Of a stretch of 64,000 nt of DNA, positions 30,750 to 42,401 are shown one piece after another. Numbering within the stretch: position 1 is the stretch's first letter; every line of letters begins with the position of its first letter. The stretch lies in contig NC_087156.1 of assembly GCF_035594125.1 (NCBI RefSeq), positions 13,499,497 to 13,563,496 of the forward strand, written 5' to 3'. A model generated the notes under the pieces. It did not search any database. It had not been told where the DNA came from and was given only the letters and a program-made list of their open reading frames with translations. A program made the position numbers and the translations under genes. The stretch is from Scylla paramamosain (Eukaryota > Arthropoda > Malacostraca > Decapoda > Portunidae).

Positions 30750-32932
30750 CCTCCTTTATTTCAGTTAGATGGCACCACTGCTATCACATCTATTTCTAAA
30801 GCTGAACTCTTCACTCAGACCTTTGCTAAAAACTCTACCTTGGACGATTCTGGGCTTGTTCCTCCCTCTCCTCCACCCTCTGACTACTTCATTCTACCTG
30901 TTAAAAATTTTCACAATGATGTTTTCCATGCCCTCACTGGCCTAAACCCTGGGAAGGCTTATGGACCTGATGGGGTTCCTCCTATTGTTCTCCAAAACTG
31001 TGCCTCTGTGCACAGTTTCACCTTACCTAGTCAAACTCTTTCAGCTCTGTCTGTCAACATCTACTTTTCCTTTTTGTTGGAAGTTTGCCTATATTCAGCC
31101 TGTTCTTAAAAAGGGTGACCGTTCTAATCCCTCAAACTACCGTCCTATTGCTTTAATTTACTGCCTATCTAAAGTTTTTGAATCTGTCCTCAACAGGAAG
31201 ATTCTTAAACATCTATCACTTCACAACCTTCTATCTGATCGTCAGTATCGGTTCCGTCAAGGCCGCTCTACTGGTGATCTTCTAGCTTTCCTTACTGAGT
31301 CTTGGTCATCCTCTTTTAGAGATTTTGGTGAAACTTTTGCTGTTGCCTTGGAGATATCAAAAGTTTTTGACAGAGTCTGGCACAAACCCTTGATTTCCAA
31401 ACTACCGTCCTACAGCTTCTATCCTTCTCTCTGCAATGTAATATCAATAAATGCAAAGTACTTAGCCTAGGTAGAGAAAGCCCACACTGTAGGTACACAT
31501 TAAACAACCAAACTCTGGTAGGTACAGGGTACGAGAAAGATTTAGGAGTTATAGTTAGCTCAGAATTCCGTCTAGGAAAACAATGCATAGAAACCAGAAA
31601 CAGAACAAATAGGGTACTAGGATTAATTTTTAGGAGTGTTAAAAGTAGAAGGCTGGAAGTAATATTAAAGTTATACTTGGCGCTGGTCAGGCCTCATCTA
31701 GACTATGCTATGCAGTTCTGGTCCCCACATTACAGGAAAGATATAGGTCTATTAGAATCAGTACAGAGAAGAATGACTAAAAGAATACAGGGGATGAGGA
31801 GTATTCCTTACGAGGCGAGATTTAAGTTGTTAAATTTACATTCTTTAGAGAGATGTAGGTTAAGAGGGGACCTGATAGAAGTCTTTAAGTGGTATAAGAG
31901 TTATAACAAGGGGGATGTAAGCAAAATTCTTAGGATCAGCAACCAGGGTAGAACAAGAAATAACGGGTTCAAGCTTAAAAAATTTAGGTTTAGGAAGGAA
32001 ATAGGATAAAATTGGTTCTCAAAGAGTGGTAGATGAGTGGAATGGACTCAGTAATCATGTTGTTAGTGCTAGGACATTAGAGAGCCTTAAGAGAGGATTT
32101 GACAGGTTTATGGATGGGGATAATAGATGGAAATAGTTAGGTATATTTCATACAGGGACTGCCACGTTTAAGCCTGGTCGCTTCTTGCAGCTTCCCTTAT
32201 TTCTTATGTTCTTATGTTCTCTGTAACTTCATCATCACCTGGTATTGTTCAGTGCCTCGAAAACTCAATTCCTCCATATATCAACTTGACACAACCTTCC
32301 AGACAACTATCCCCTCTTCTTCATTGACACTCAACAGTCTCCCTCTTCTACACTGAACATCCTCGGTCTGTCCTTTACTTATAATCTGAACTGGAAACTT
32401 CTCATCTCATCTCTAGCTAAAACTACTTCAATGAAGTTAGGTGTTCTGAGACGTTTCTGCCAGTTTTTCTCACCCCCCCCCCCCTAGCTGCTAATTGTAC
32501 AAGGGCCTTATCCGTCTATGTATAGAGTATGCTTCACATGTCAGGGGGTTCCACTCATACCGCTCTTCTAGACAGGATGGAATCAAAAGCTTTTCTCCTC
32601 ATCAATTCCTCTCCTCTAACTGACTGTCTTTAGCCTTTCTCTCATCACCGCAATGTTGCATCTCTAGCTGTCTTCCACCGCTATTTTCATGCTAACTGCT
32701 CTTCTGATCTTGCTAACTGCATACCTCCCCTCCTCCCGTGGCCTCGCTGCACAAGACTTTCTTCTTTCACCCCTATTCTGTCCACCTCTCTAATGCAAGA
32801 GTTAACCTGTATTCTCAATCATTCATCCCTTTCTCTGGTAAACTCTGGAACACCCTGCCTACTTCTGTATTTCCACCTTCCTATGACTTGAATTCCTTCA
32901 AGAGGGAGGTTTCAAGACACTTATCCTTCAAT
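30750..32932 (+). pseudogene. LINE-A copy 3 reverse transcriptase, catalytic core deleted
   Basis: The first part (30750-31436) keeps [43 protein letters not shown] and a changed motif A (ALEISKVFDRVWH, the first Asp of LDISKAFD replaced by Glu). A frame change near 31018 (CACAGTTTCACC in place of the usual sequence) breaks the front part. After the LINE-B insertion only the C-terminal third remains (32240-32932), with [15 protein letters not shown] and PFSGKLWNTLPTSVFPP. A run of 12 C (32473-32484) lies where copies 1 and 2 have eight and seven. With the SYADD motif deleted, the copy cannot function. Confidence 0.85.
31437..32218 (+). mobile_element. LINE-B copy 4, 5' truncated, nested in LINE-A
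   Basis: A 782-bp 3' fragment of LINE-B starting just after the catalytic motif (TAATATCAATAAATGCAAAG) and ending in two TTATGTTC-type units. It encodes the reverse transcriptase C-terminal block in a frame open from 31677 to 32009 (FWSPHYRKDIGLLESVQRR, IPYEARFKLLNLHSLERC, LIEVFKWYKSYNKG). Of the LINE-B copies here, this one keeps the longest open C-terminal stretch and the clearest tail, so it may be the youngest. Confidence 0.9.
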
Positions 32933-33073
32933 TTTTTATTACTGCTTTGGACCCTTTTCTGGGACTGGCATCTCATTTTTTCATTTTTTTTTATTTTTTT
33001 TTTATTTTTGCCCTTGGGTAGTCCCTTCTACATAAAAAAATATAAATATGGTATAGAACTAAATTTTAATATG

Positions 33074-33970
<897 letters not shown>

Positions 33971-34149
33971 AAGCATTACTGTGTGTGGTATAATAAATAT
34001 TAATATTTTGCTAAGATGTATAGGCATATGTATGTAACCAGTGATTAAATCAATGTATAAATAATAAGCAAATAAATAGATTAATAAACTAGAAAATGAT
34101 ATGGTTATATATATATACAGTATTTACAATAGAGGTCATATGTATCTAT

Positions 34150-35155
34150 ATGTTAAGTTCACTGGAGGTCAGACACGACCATATTTTTGTGTCTTTCTTA
34201 TGGAGGGTTGAGAGTCTGAAGGCGTAACCACTTGTGTGTGGACACTTTTGTCTGCTGTGTGGATAGACGTCGTACGTCCACCACAGCTGTGAGGGTGTTC
34301 CACCACACTACAGTGGCGGAGGAGAAGGCCCGTTGGTGGGTGCTGGAGCGAGACCCTGCCACCTCCAAGAGGAGATTGTTGCTCAATACCATTCTTGTAT
34401 TGCGCTCAGATCTCCTCCAGCTAGCCCTCAGGTCTGCTAGGAGAGGAACATTCTGGATTTGCGCCTTATGAAGCACTGTCAGCACTGCAACTTTCTGGCA
34501 ATGATCCAGAGTGTCCCTCAGCACCGGCCCATCCTCCTGTATCTGCTGCTGCTGCTGCTGTTGTCCCTGCCGCTACGGTTGCTGGCGAGGCTGCATCTGT
34601 TTGGCGCCACTGATGAGGCACTCTGCCCTCCTTTGCACTTTGTCCAGCAAGTTGAGATGACATCGGGCACTGGACATCCACGTGAGCGGCACCTACTCCA
34701 TGATGGGCCTGACCTGAGCCTTGTACAGGGTCAGGAGGCCATCGGAGTCAAGGAGGTGCCTCAGACTCCGCAAAAGTGTCACCTTCTGAGACGCTTTTCT
34801 GGCCACGTTCTCGAGGTGACGGTTAAAGAGCAGCCGCGAGTCCACCTCCACACCAAGGATGTTTACGCTGTCCTGTAGAGGGATGTTGTTGTCTCCCACC
34901 TTCAGCCTTCCACGCACCTCACGCATGTCCTCGTGAGAGTGGGATACCACCATGGCCTGAGTCTTTTCGGGGGCAAACTTGACTTGCCACCGGTCACCCC
35001 AGGCCATGATGTCTGAGAGCAGTGCATTAGCAGACTGCACTGCGGCCTGCGCCTCCCCTCTGTCGTAGGTCAAAGAGAGGGTGCAGTTGTCTACGTACGC
35101 ACTGGCTGAAGGAACACTCTGCAGGAGGTCATTGAAGTAAATGTTCCACAGTATG
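34150..35155 (-). mobile_element. LINE-E 3' part, cut by the BEL/Pao insertion
   Basis: Minus-strand non-LTR retrotransposon fragment whose reverse transcriptase is split exactly at the BEL/Pao left end. It reads from WNIYFNDLL at 35155 downward. The continuation upstream on the minus strand (ending [11 protein letters not shown]) lies on the other side of the insertion at 47447-47532. The 3' end is not sharply defined; coding ends at 34198 and no clear tail is visible. Confidence 0.82.
34198..35155 (-). pseudogene. LINE-E reverse transcriptase C-terminal half, frameshifted
   Basis: Minus-strand reverse transcriptase relic. It starts with NIYFNDLL, followed by AYVDNCTLSL where the catalytic AYADD is expected, so both the Ala and the second Asp are changed. 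Then come WGDRWQVKFAPEKTQAMVVS, LKVGDNNIPLQDSVNILGVE and LLTLYKAQVRPIMEY, typical of the thumb region of Jockey-like elements. Frames change near 34690 and 34520; a CAG/CTG-rich patch at 34544-34565 accompanies the middle break. The last part (34524-34198) has NVPLLADLRASWRRS and VWWNTLTAVVDVRRL. It is dead on motif and frame grounds. More GC-rich codon use sets it apart from the AT-rich LINE-B and LINE-C. Confidence 0.82.
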
Positions 35156-35683
35156 TGTTACTGTATGCAAAACATATGTACCTCACGTCATTATTCCTCG
35201 GCATTTATAAGTGAAATGTTCAATAGTTTTCTATTTGCATGAAAACATGTAATATGTGTAAGTATCAGTATTCAATGCTATATTAAGCACCGAAGCCGAT
35301 GCTCACTTGTTGGTAGTGTGGGGTTAACCTGCTGGTCGCCTGCGGGCATCACTCACGGCCAAGTCACGCTCAGACAAAGACGGGCAGGATGGTGACCGAG
35401 GTAAATACTTTAATTTTGCAGTAAAAACTGATTGTCATAGTGCCAAGTTAATTGCATGTATTGTTAATGAATATTGTAATATGTTGAAAGTGTTTAATAT
35501 CAGTGTATAATGTTATTTTGTAAGAAATTGAGACCAAAAACTTGTTCGCAGTTCTTACGGTATTGCCTACCTCATCAATAAATGTATCAGGGAGAACTGC
35601 CTTTCCTCGACCCTATGATGATGGGTGTGATCAGTAAAACAGATCACCTGAGAGCCAATTGATGCCCAGCCGGTGCGGCTACA
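35156..35683 (+). repeat. 5' LTR of the outer BEL/Pao element
   Basis: 528 bp beginning TGTTACTG and ending GGCTACA. It contains a TATA-like TATATTAA at 35279-35286 and AATAAA at 35577-35582, reasonable promoter and poly(A) signals in the expected order. I see no tRNA primer match directly after the LTR; the nearest TGG is at 35712. Confidence 0.92.
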
Positions 35684-36018
35684 GTAAGAACTCGACCTAC
35701 AAGCAAGAAATTGGCTCCATGTGAAACCGTAGCAAGAGTGAGTCACAGGACGAGGGGACGCTGACGTAAGCCTATAGGTAGACCTCTGAGGCCCGGGGCC
35801 AGCTCTACCCTTGACGACAACCACTCCCTTCTACCCACTGTGCCTCGCCACCATTTTGTAGAACCCATGGTCACAGGCAAGAAAGTATAATAGTATGTTT
35901 GTGCACTGAATTGAGTAGCCTAAGTGAAAATTACCCACAATTAGCTAGTATTAAGAGTGGTAATTTTAATTGCTCTTTCAGTGTCTCAGTATTGACACAA
36001 TTAAGTTGTTAGATACAT

Positions 36019-38108
36019 ATGTCTGATACTGGGGAAATTAATGCCGTAGATGGCCTTAGGGAAGGTGAGGGTGAGCAAGTGGACAAGGATCAAACTTGTA
36101 ATGAAGAAGTTAGTGTCAGGGAGCGAGTGCTGACTGACAAAGGAAGAGAATATCAAGTCATTGTAACCAAAGGAAGAGCAGAGTCCTGTAGCGTAAATGG
36201 AGCAGTGTTACCAGCAAAATTAAAAAAGGACTAAAAATTGTAATTAGCCCCTTTGAATTAGAGCCCACGTCAAGTGAAGTAATAGAGGCATTTCATCAGT
36301 ATTATGTGGAATACACAAAACTGGTGGAACTAGAGCCAGAAAAGTCAGAGGAGCTAAATGAAGAGCTGGAACGCAATCAACGAGTTCACCATGAAATATT
36401 AGAAAGTAGAGAATGTAAAAGAAAAGAGTTAAAGAATGACAAAGGATCAATTTGTTCTAGCAAACGGTCTAGACACTCTAGAGTCTCATCTACTTCATCA
36501 CATTCATCAGCACAAAGAAAGCAAGAAGCAGCAGCAAAGGTAGCCAGACTTAGAAAGGAAATGGAATATCATGATAGTTTAGCAGAGGCAGAAGTTAGGT
36601 TAGCTAGAGACCAGGCAATGTTTGCAAAGAAAAAGAAAGAGAGAGATTTAGCAGTTGCTAGTGCAGAACTTAATGCTCTTAGCTTAGTTGAAGAAGTAAA
36701 AATGCTTCCAGGTAATGATGAAAGTGTAGAGAAGCAAAGTTATCTTCAACAATACATAGAGTCACAAAATGAAATGAAAGCACAAGTAATTGCAAATCAA
36801 CAAAGTGACAATGCCATGCCTCATAAATATGTTACATTCCATGACCCACAGGAACCTTCTTGTAATAGAGATAATGAATTGATGACAAATGAAGTAGATG
36901 GACAAATATTTAGTGAACCTCAGGTAATAAATCTCAACCCTACAGCTCAAAGTCTTGTACCAAGCTCTCGTAGACACACTCATAATGTCAACATGCCTAA
37001 TAATGTGAGACAGAATCATCAATCCTTTTCCCATCCTGGGGGAACCTTTGCAATCAACATACCTAATCCCAAGTGGAGCCTCCCTCCAATAGAACCTAAC
37101 ACTTTTAATGGAGAACCCATGGAATTTCCAAGTTGGTTGAAAAACTTTGAAACTTATGTAGAGTCTAAAACTTCTATTGGTAGAGAGAGACTTGCCTACT
37201 TAGACAGGTATACAACTGGTGAGGCAAAGGATGCCATTAAAATGTTAATGCACTTTAACTCTGATGCTGACTATGTGCAAGCAAAGAAAATTCTTAGGGA
37301 CAGATTTGGAAACAAAAGTATCATAGCTGATGCTTACACAAAAAAATTAATGAATTGGCTACCAATCTCTCCACATAATGGTCCAGCATTAACAGCATTC
37401 TCAGATTTTTTGAAGTGCTGCTTAGCTGCAATGAAACACACTTCTTATTTGTCATTTCTGAATGACCCTAGAGAGCAGAGAAAGGTGCTAGCAAAACTCC
37501 CTGAACATATTGTTCATGACTGGAGAAAGCAAGTAATGATATATCTTGATACTAACAGTAATATCAACACCTAGTAGCAATGAAGAGCACCACCCACCCT
37601 TTGAAATGTTATGTGAATTTGTCCAGAAAGAAGCAAAAGGAGCAAGCAATCCATTTGTTTCCTGGAATTCAGTAAGTAGGGAAGTAAATGACTGGATCAA
37701 AACTCAAACAAAGGCAACCAATTGGAAGCCAAGGGAATCAAACATCATGACAAAGAATAGAGGGAGTAGAACTTTCATGGGTAAAGCAATTGAGGAAAAA
37801 CCAATGTGGTCATTCCAAAGTAAAGTAAATGTACAAGCCAACAAACAGTATCCCAAGGACCTGGAAAGGAAAGGACAATTCTGTCACTACTGTACAAAGG
37901 ATCATGATTTAGATGATTGCAAGGAATTTGCCAAACTTGATGGTAATACCAGGTACAAATTTGCTAAAGAAAAATGATTATGTACAGGGTGTCTAAAAAT
38001 GGGTCACAAAGGAAAGGATTGTAGAAGAAGGAAAGTTTGTAAAGTATGTCAGAGATACCATCCCACAGGTCTTCACAATGATGATATGACAAGAACTGAG
38101 AGCCAAAA
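36019..38108 (+). pseudogene. BEL/Pao gag with coiled coil, DUF1759-type domain and zinc knuckle
   Basis: Structural protein that would build the virus-like particle. The ATG at 36019 starts 70 residues ending at a stop (36232-36234). The next part is in the -1 frame (about 36228-37574) and holds a Lys/Glu-rich coiled-coil region, then PPIEPNTFNGEPMEFPSWLK through YTTGEAKDAIKML and KKILRDRFGN, the DUF1759 pattern of Pao gag. A second frame change near 37555 leads to HHPPFEMLCEFVQKEAKG and the zinc-binding FCHYCTKDHDLDDC. A TGA at 37976-37978 replaces the Trp seen in the second copy of this segment (42402-42641). The sequence is then cut at 38108 by the inverted copy. The first frame change sits on A_AAA_AAG. 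Confidence 0.85.
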
Positions 38109-38636
38109 TGTAGCCGCACCGGCTGGGCATCAATTGGCTCTCAGGTGATCTGTTTTACTGATCACACCCATCATCGTAGGGTCGAGGAAAGGCAGTTCTC
38201 CCTGACACGTTTATTGATGAGGTAGGCATGACCGTAAGAACTGCAAACAAGTTCTCGGTCTCAATTTCTTACAAAATAACATTATACACTGATATTAAAC
38301 ACTTTCAACATATTACAATATTCATTAACAATACATGCAATTGACTTGGCACTGTGACAATCAGTTTTTACTACAAAATTAAAGTATTTACCTCGGTCAC
38401 CATCCTGCCCGTCTTTGTCTGAGCGCGACTTGGCCGTGAGTGATGCCCGCAGGCGACTAGCAGGTTAACCCCACACTGCCAACAAGTGAGTATCGGCTTC
38501 GGTGCTTAATATAGCATTGAATACTGATACTCACACATATTACACGTTTTCATGCAAATAGAAAACTATTAAACATTTCACTTATATATGCCGAGGAATA
38601 ATCACATGAGGTACATACGCTTTACATACAGTAACA
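38109..38636 (-). repeat. 3' LTR of the inverted BEL/Pao copy
   Basis: 528 bp, same length as the other two LTRs, with intact TG...CA ends (TGTTACTG and GGCTACA on the minus strand). A purine tract (TTTAGGGGAGCCA on the minus strand) lies directly before it, a plausible polypurine primer. Confidence 0.93.
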
Positions 38637-38759
38637 TGGCTCCCCTAAATTGTGTAACAATTTACCTTAAATTAAAATTAGCATGTACCTTAAAACTAGG
38701 ATTAGCACATAATATGTTTTGTTACACTGGCTCCTTGGCGGGGATGCTCCGGTCTATTA

Positions 38760-41700
38760 TTATGCATTACCTTCTAACAGCAATACTAGACTATGTATTG
38801 GCCTCTCTATGATGGTCCTGTTTGCCTTTATGTGTCTTCCCTGGTTGTCGAGATTACAGTCTGAAACCAGGACCTTAACCTTTCTTACTAGGCCATCATG
38901 ATCAGGAGATACTTCTGTTACTCTTCCCAGTTTCCACTGGTTCCTTGCTAAATTCTGATCTTTGATGATAACTATATCATTTACACTGAGATTCCTCTTT
39001 GGTGTTGTCCACTTATTTCTAAGTTGTAGGAATTGCACATACTCCTTTTTCCACCTGGACCAGAACTGGTTGGCCCGGTATTGTGCTCTGCGCCATCTCT
39101 TTATGCAGTACAGGTCCTTCTTAATGAAAATGCTTGGAGGAGGCAGTACTACCTTTGTTTTCATAGTTAACAAATTACTGGGTGTCAACGGTGTAAGACT
39201 TTCTGGGGAGTTAAGATGGTCCACAGTTAGGGGACGACCATTAACTATATTTTCTGCTTCAACTAGGAAGGTTCTCAGATCTTGGTCATCTAACTGGGTA
39301 CCATGCTGATCAAGCAACACGGAAAGTACATTTCTCACTGTGTGTATCTACCTCTCCCAAACACCTCCCATGTGACTGGAATTGGGTACATTCATGTTAA
39401 AAACAATCCAGTCACACTGATCTTTCATGAGTTCTTGTCTGACTTTATTGTTATTTAATTCTTTTAAGCATTTCTCATACTCTGATTTGGCTCCTACAAA
39501 GTTAGTTACTTGGTCACATCTCAACTGTCTTACGGGCCCTCTTCGTCCTACAAAGCGACGGTATGCACTTAGGAAGGAACTTGTATCCATGCTGTTGGCT
39601 ATCTCTATGTGCACAGCTCTACATGCCATGCAAGTAAAGAGCACTCCATATCTTTTAAGCTCTTTACGCCCCTCTTTGACACAGAAAGAGCCAAAGAAAT
39701 CTACTGCTGAGTATGTAAAAGGAGGTGATGGTTCTAGTCTGTCAATAGGCAGGTCTGCCATCTTCTGTCCCTGTGTTGTACTTCTAACTTTACGACAGAT
39801 AATGCACTTTGAAATGTGCCTTGATACTAGGAATGATCCTCCTACTATCCAGTATTCACATGACCTGATTTCATTTAAAGTTATGCCCCTGCCTTGATGA
39901 TTTGTCCTTTTGTGATGGTGGCATATTATCAGCTGGGTTATGTGAGATGTTTTGGGGAGGATGACTGGATGTTTGGATTCATATGTCAGATTAGAAAGCC
40001 TCAATCTTCCTCCTACTCTCATGATACCATTTTTGTCAATGAAGGGATCTAACTTATAGAGGGAACTGGTCTTGTCTATCACTTTTGTTCCCTTGCCATT
40101 GTCTCCTTTAATTAAAGAATTATGGTTAGCAGATGATTCCAGTACATCTATCTCCTTTTGGAATGCCTTTGATTGCAGTTGTTTTATAATTACATTTTCA
40201 GCTTCTGACACTTCTGCTACATTTACTGGCTTATATGTGTTTCCCTTTACTTTAGTAGTGCCATCACCTTTTCCTCTGAAGCTGTTCAGAAGCTTGAGGC
40301 ATACAGCAATCTGAAAAATACTCAAGTCTTTCTAGTATATCTGTGGGCTGTTGTGTACCTACAGCATGGCATACAACTTTCTTCACTTCTGGATCATTCT
40401 CATTTATGACCTTGTACTGGGAATGGCTATCCATTTTGCTATGTTGCCAAAGGAATTCTGGGCCATTCCATCAGATCTTGCTATTGCACAATTCATCTGC
40501 TGTCATGCCTCTAGATGCATGATCTGCTGGGTTATACTGCATCTCTACAAATTTCCACTGATCTGGTGAAGTGTGATCTCTTATTGTTTCTACTCTATTT
40601 GCAACATATACATGGAATCTCTTTGCTTCATTTGCAATGTAACCAAGGACTACTTTGCTGTCTGTCCAAAATACTTCTTCCACATTATTATACTCAAGTT
40701 CTCCCTTCAAGAGTTTATGGATTCTAACTGACACCACTGCTGGTGCTAGTTCTAGTCTGGGAATTGTCATGGTTTTTAGAGGTGTGACACGTGACTTTGC
40801 CATTACTAATGCACAATGAATTTGACCAGTCTTGCTAATTAATCTAATATATGAGCATTGGCCATATCCCTCTTGACAGGCATCTGAAAAGTGATGGAGT
40901 TCAACCTTTTCTACTTCCCCAAAGTCATCAGGTTTGTAGCATCTAGGTACCTTTAACTGATCTAGTTTGTGCAGCTCATCCTTCCATTTTAACCATTTAG
41001 GTTTGACATAATCTGGCACCTCATCATCCCATTCAACTGCATTCTTACATAATTCTTGTAAAATTTGCTTTCCAGTCAGTATGAGAGGTGACACTAGACC
41101 TAATGGATCATATATAGAGCTCACTGTTGACAGAATGCCTCTCCTGGTGAGTGGCTTGTCTTTCAGCTTTATTCTAAATTGAAATGTGTCAGATTCTATG
41201 CACCACTCAACTCCCAAAGTTCTTTCTATAGGCAGTGTGTCTTCATTCTTACTAAAATCCAAACTTTTAATTCCATCTGCTCTCTCATGAGGAGAAATTG
41301 CAGCTAATACATCTTTGTTGTTTGACAAGAACTTGTGAAGGTTAAAACCTCCCTTGTAACATAATTCTTTGCTCTGCTGAATAAGAGTGACAGCTTCATC
41401 CATTGTAGCTACTGACTTCAAAACATCATCAACATAAAAGTTGTTTCTTACAAAATTGGCTGCATCAGATCCACATCCATAGTCATCTGCAGCTTTCTTA
41501 AGAGCAAAGTTGGCTACACTTGGAGATGAAGTAGCTCCAAACAGGTGACCTGTCATCCTGTATTCAGCTATCTCATTATTAAGGTCACCATTTTCCCACC
41601 AAAGGAATCTTAACATGTCTCTGTGTTCTGGGTTGACCTTCACTTGATGGTACATTGCTTCTATATCACATACAAGTGCAATCCTTTCTTGCCTAAACCT

Positions 41701-42401
41701 ACACAACACTCCAATAAGTTTGTTGGTAAGGTCTGGGCCTTGTAACAGGTGACTGTTTTATGATTGGTTCCTGTAGTTTGCACTACAGTCAAAGACAACT
41801 CTCAACTTCTTTGGCTTTCTTGGATGATAGACTCCATGATGTGGAATGTACCAGACCTTGCCATCATTGCTAACTAAATCCTTTGTCGGTACAACCTCTG
41901 CATAACCTTTTGTAATCATATCATCCATGAACACTTTGTAATCACCTTTGTGTTGATTATCCTTCTCAAGTTTAGCTCTTAACTTCTTGAGTCTCTGCTC
42001 TGCTAATAGTTTGTTGTTTGGAAGCTTGACGTTATCATCTTTAAGAGGAAGGGGCAACTCATAATGGCCATCCTTCAGCTGATGTATTCCTTCTTTCATC
42101 TTACTCATAAACCTTTTATCTTCATATGATAATGGAGTGTCAGCTGACTTTCTATCACTGAAGTCAAGTTCAAACATATCTCTCACTTGAGAAGGATTAA
42201 TCATATCTTTGGTTTTAGTATGAACCACTAAGAAATTAACCCTCTTTTCTTCATTGATTTCTACTTCTTGTGTCACTGTTCTGTAGACTACCACTGTACT
42301 CGTATCCTCCAATGGACTTGAATGGCGTGAGATTTTACCAATGATCCCCCAACCTAGCTCTGTCCTACGGGCATAGGGATGCTTCTTGCTATCACCAGGA
42401 A
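38760..42401 (-). pseudogene. BEL/Pao pol of the inverted copy
   Basis: Polyprotein relic. From 42400 downward: HPYARRTELGWGIIGKISR; the reverse transcriptase with KLRVVFDCSANYRNQS, motif A VCDIEAMYHQVKV, LFGATSSPSVANFALKK and catalytic NNFYVDDVLKS (about 41440); the Pao-type SSIYDPLGLVSPLIL region; RNase H (HHFSDACQEGYGQCSY, TIPRLELAPA, WTDSKVVLGYI); and integrase (zinc-binding HH...CIIC near 39800; AVDFFGSFCVKEG; CDQVTNFVGAK near 39530). It ends SLVLLLEGNA at 38760. Breaks: stops near 41757 and 40471 (Trp to TGA), a deletion of roughly 20 bp near 40322 relative to the other copy, and a CAG to TAG change near 39346. The reverse transcriptase core is open, but the element is defective. Confidence 0.9.

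Larger units (their letters stand above)
30745..33040 (+). mobile_element. LINE-A copy 3, interrupted by LINE-B and internally deleted
   Basis: A LINE-A copy starting at the equivalent of position 316 of copy 1 and ending with CCCTTCTACAT and a short A-run near 33033-33040. It is split by the LINE-B fragment at 31437-32218, flanked by CTCTGCAA (31429-31436) and CTCTGTAA (32219-32226), an 8-bp target duplication with one mismatch. After the insertion the sequence jumps from the equivalent of about 1003 to about 1313 of copy 1, so roughly 310 bp including motifs B and C are missing. Confidence 0.88.
38109..42401 (-). mobile_element. Second BEL/Pao copy, inverted, 3' half only
   Basis: Minus-strand partial element of the same family: protease end, reverse transcriptase, RNase H, integrase and a complete 3' LTR whose outer end is joined precisely to CAAAA of the outer gag at 38108. 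That precise LTR end suggests integrase-mediated joining. The other end stops without an LTR at 42401 in the protease region, where plus-strand sequence of the outer element resumes 240 bp upstream of the break at 38108. With the outer copy it forms an inverted repeat (38109-42401 against about 43168-47446). Confidence 0.9.

Noticed and set aside
35684..35730. Primer-binding site after the 5' BEL/Pao LTR
   Set aside because: There is no TGG-starting tRNA complement at the LTR edge. The TGG at 35712 is 29 bases away and I cannot assign a tRNA.
39427..39897. Plus-strand frames across the inverted BEL/Pao copy
   Set aside because: Shadows of integrase on the minus strand. The same applies to minus-strand frames at 44224-46967.
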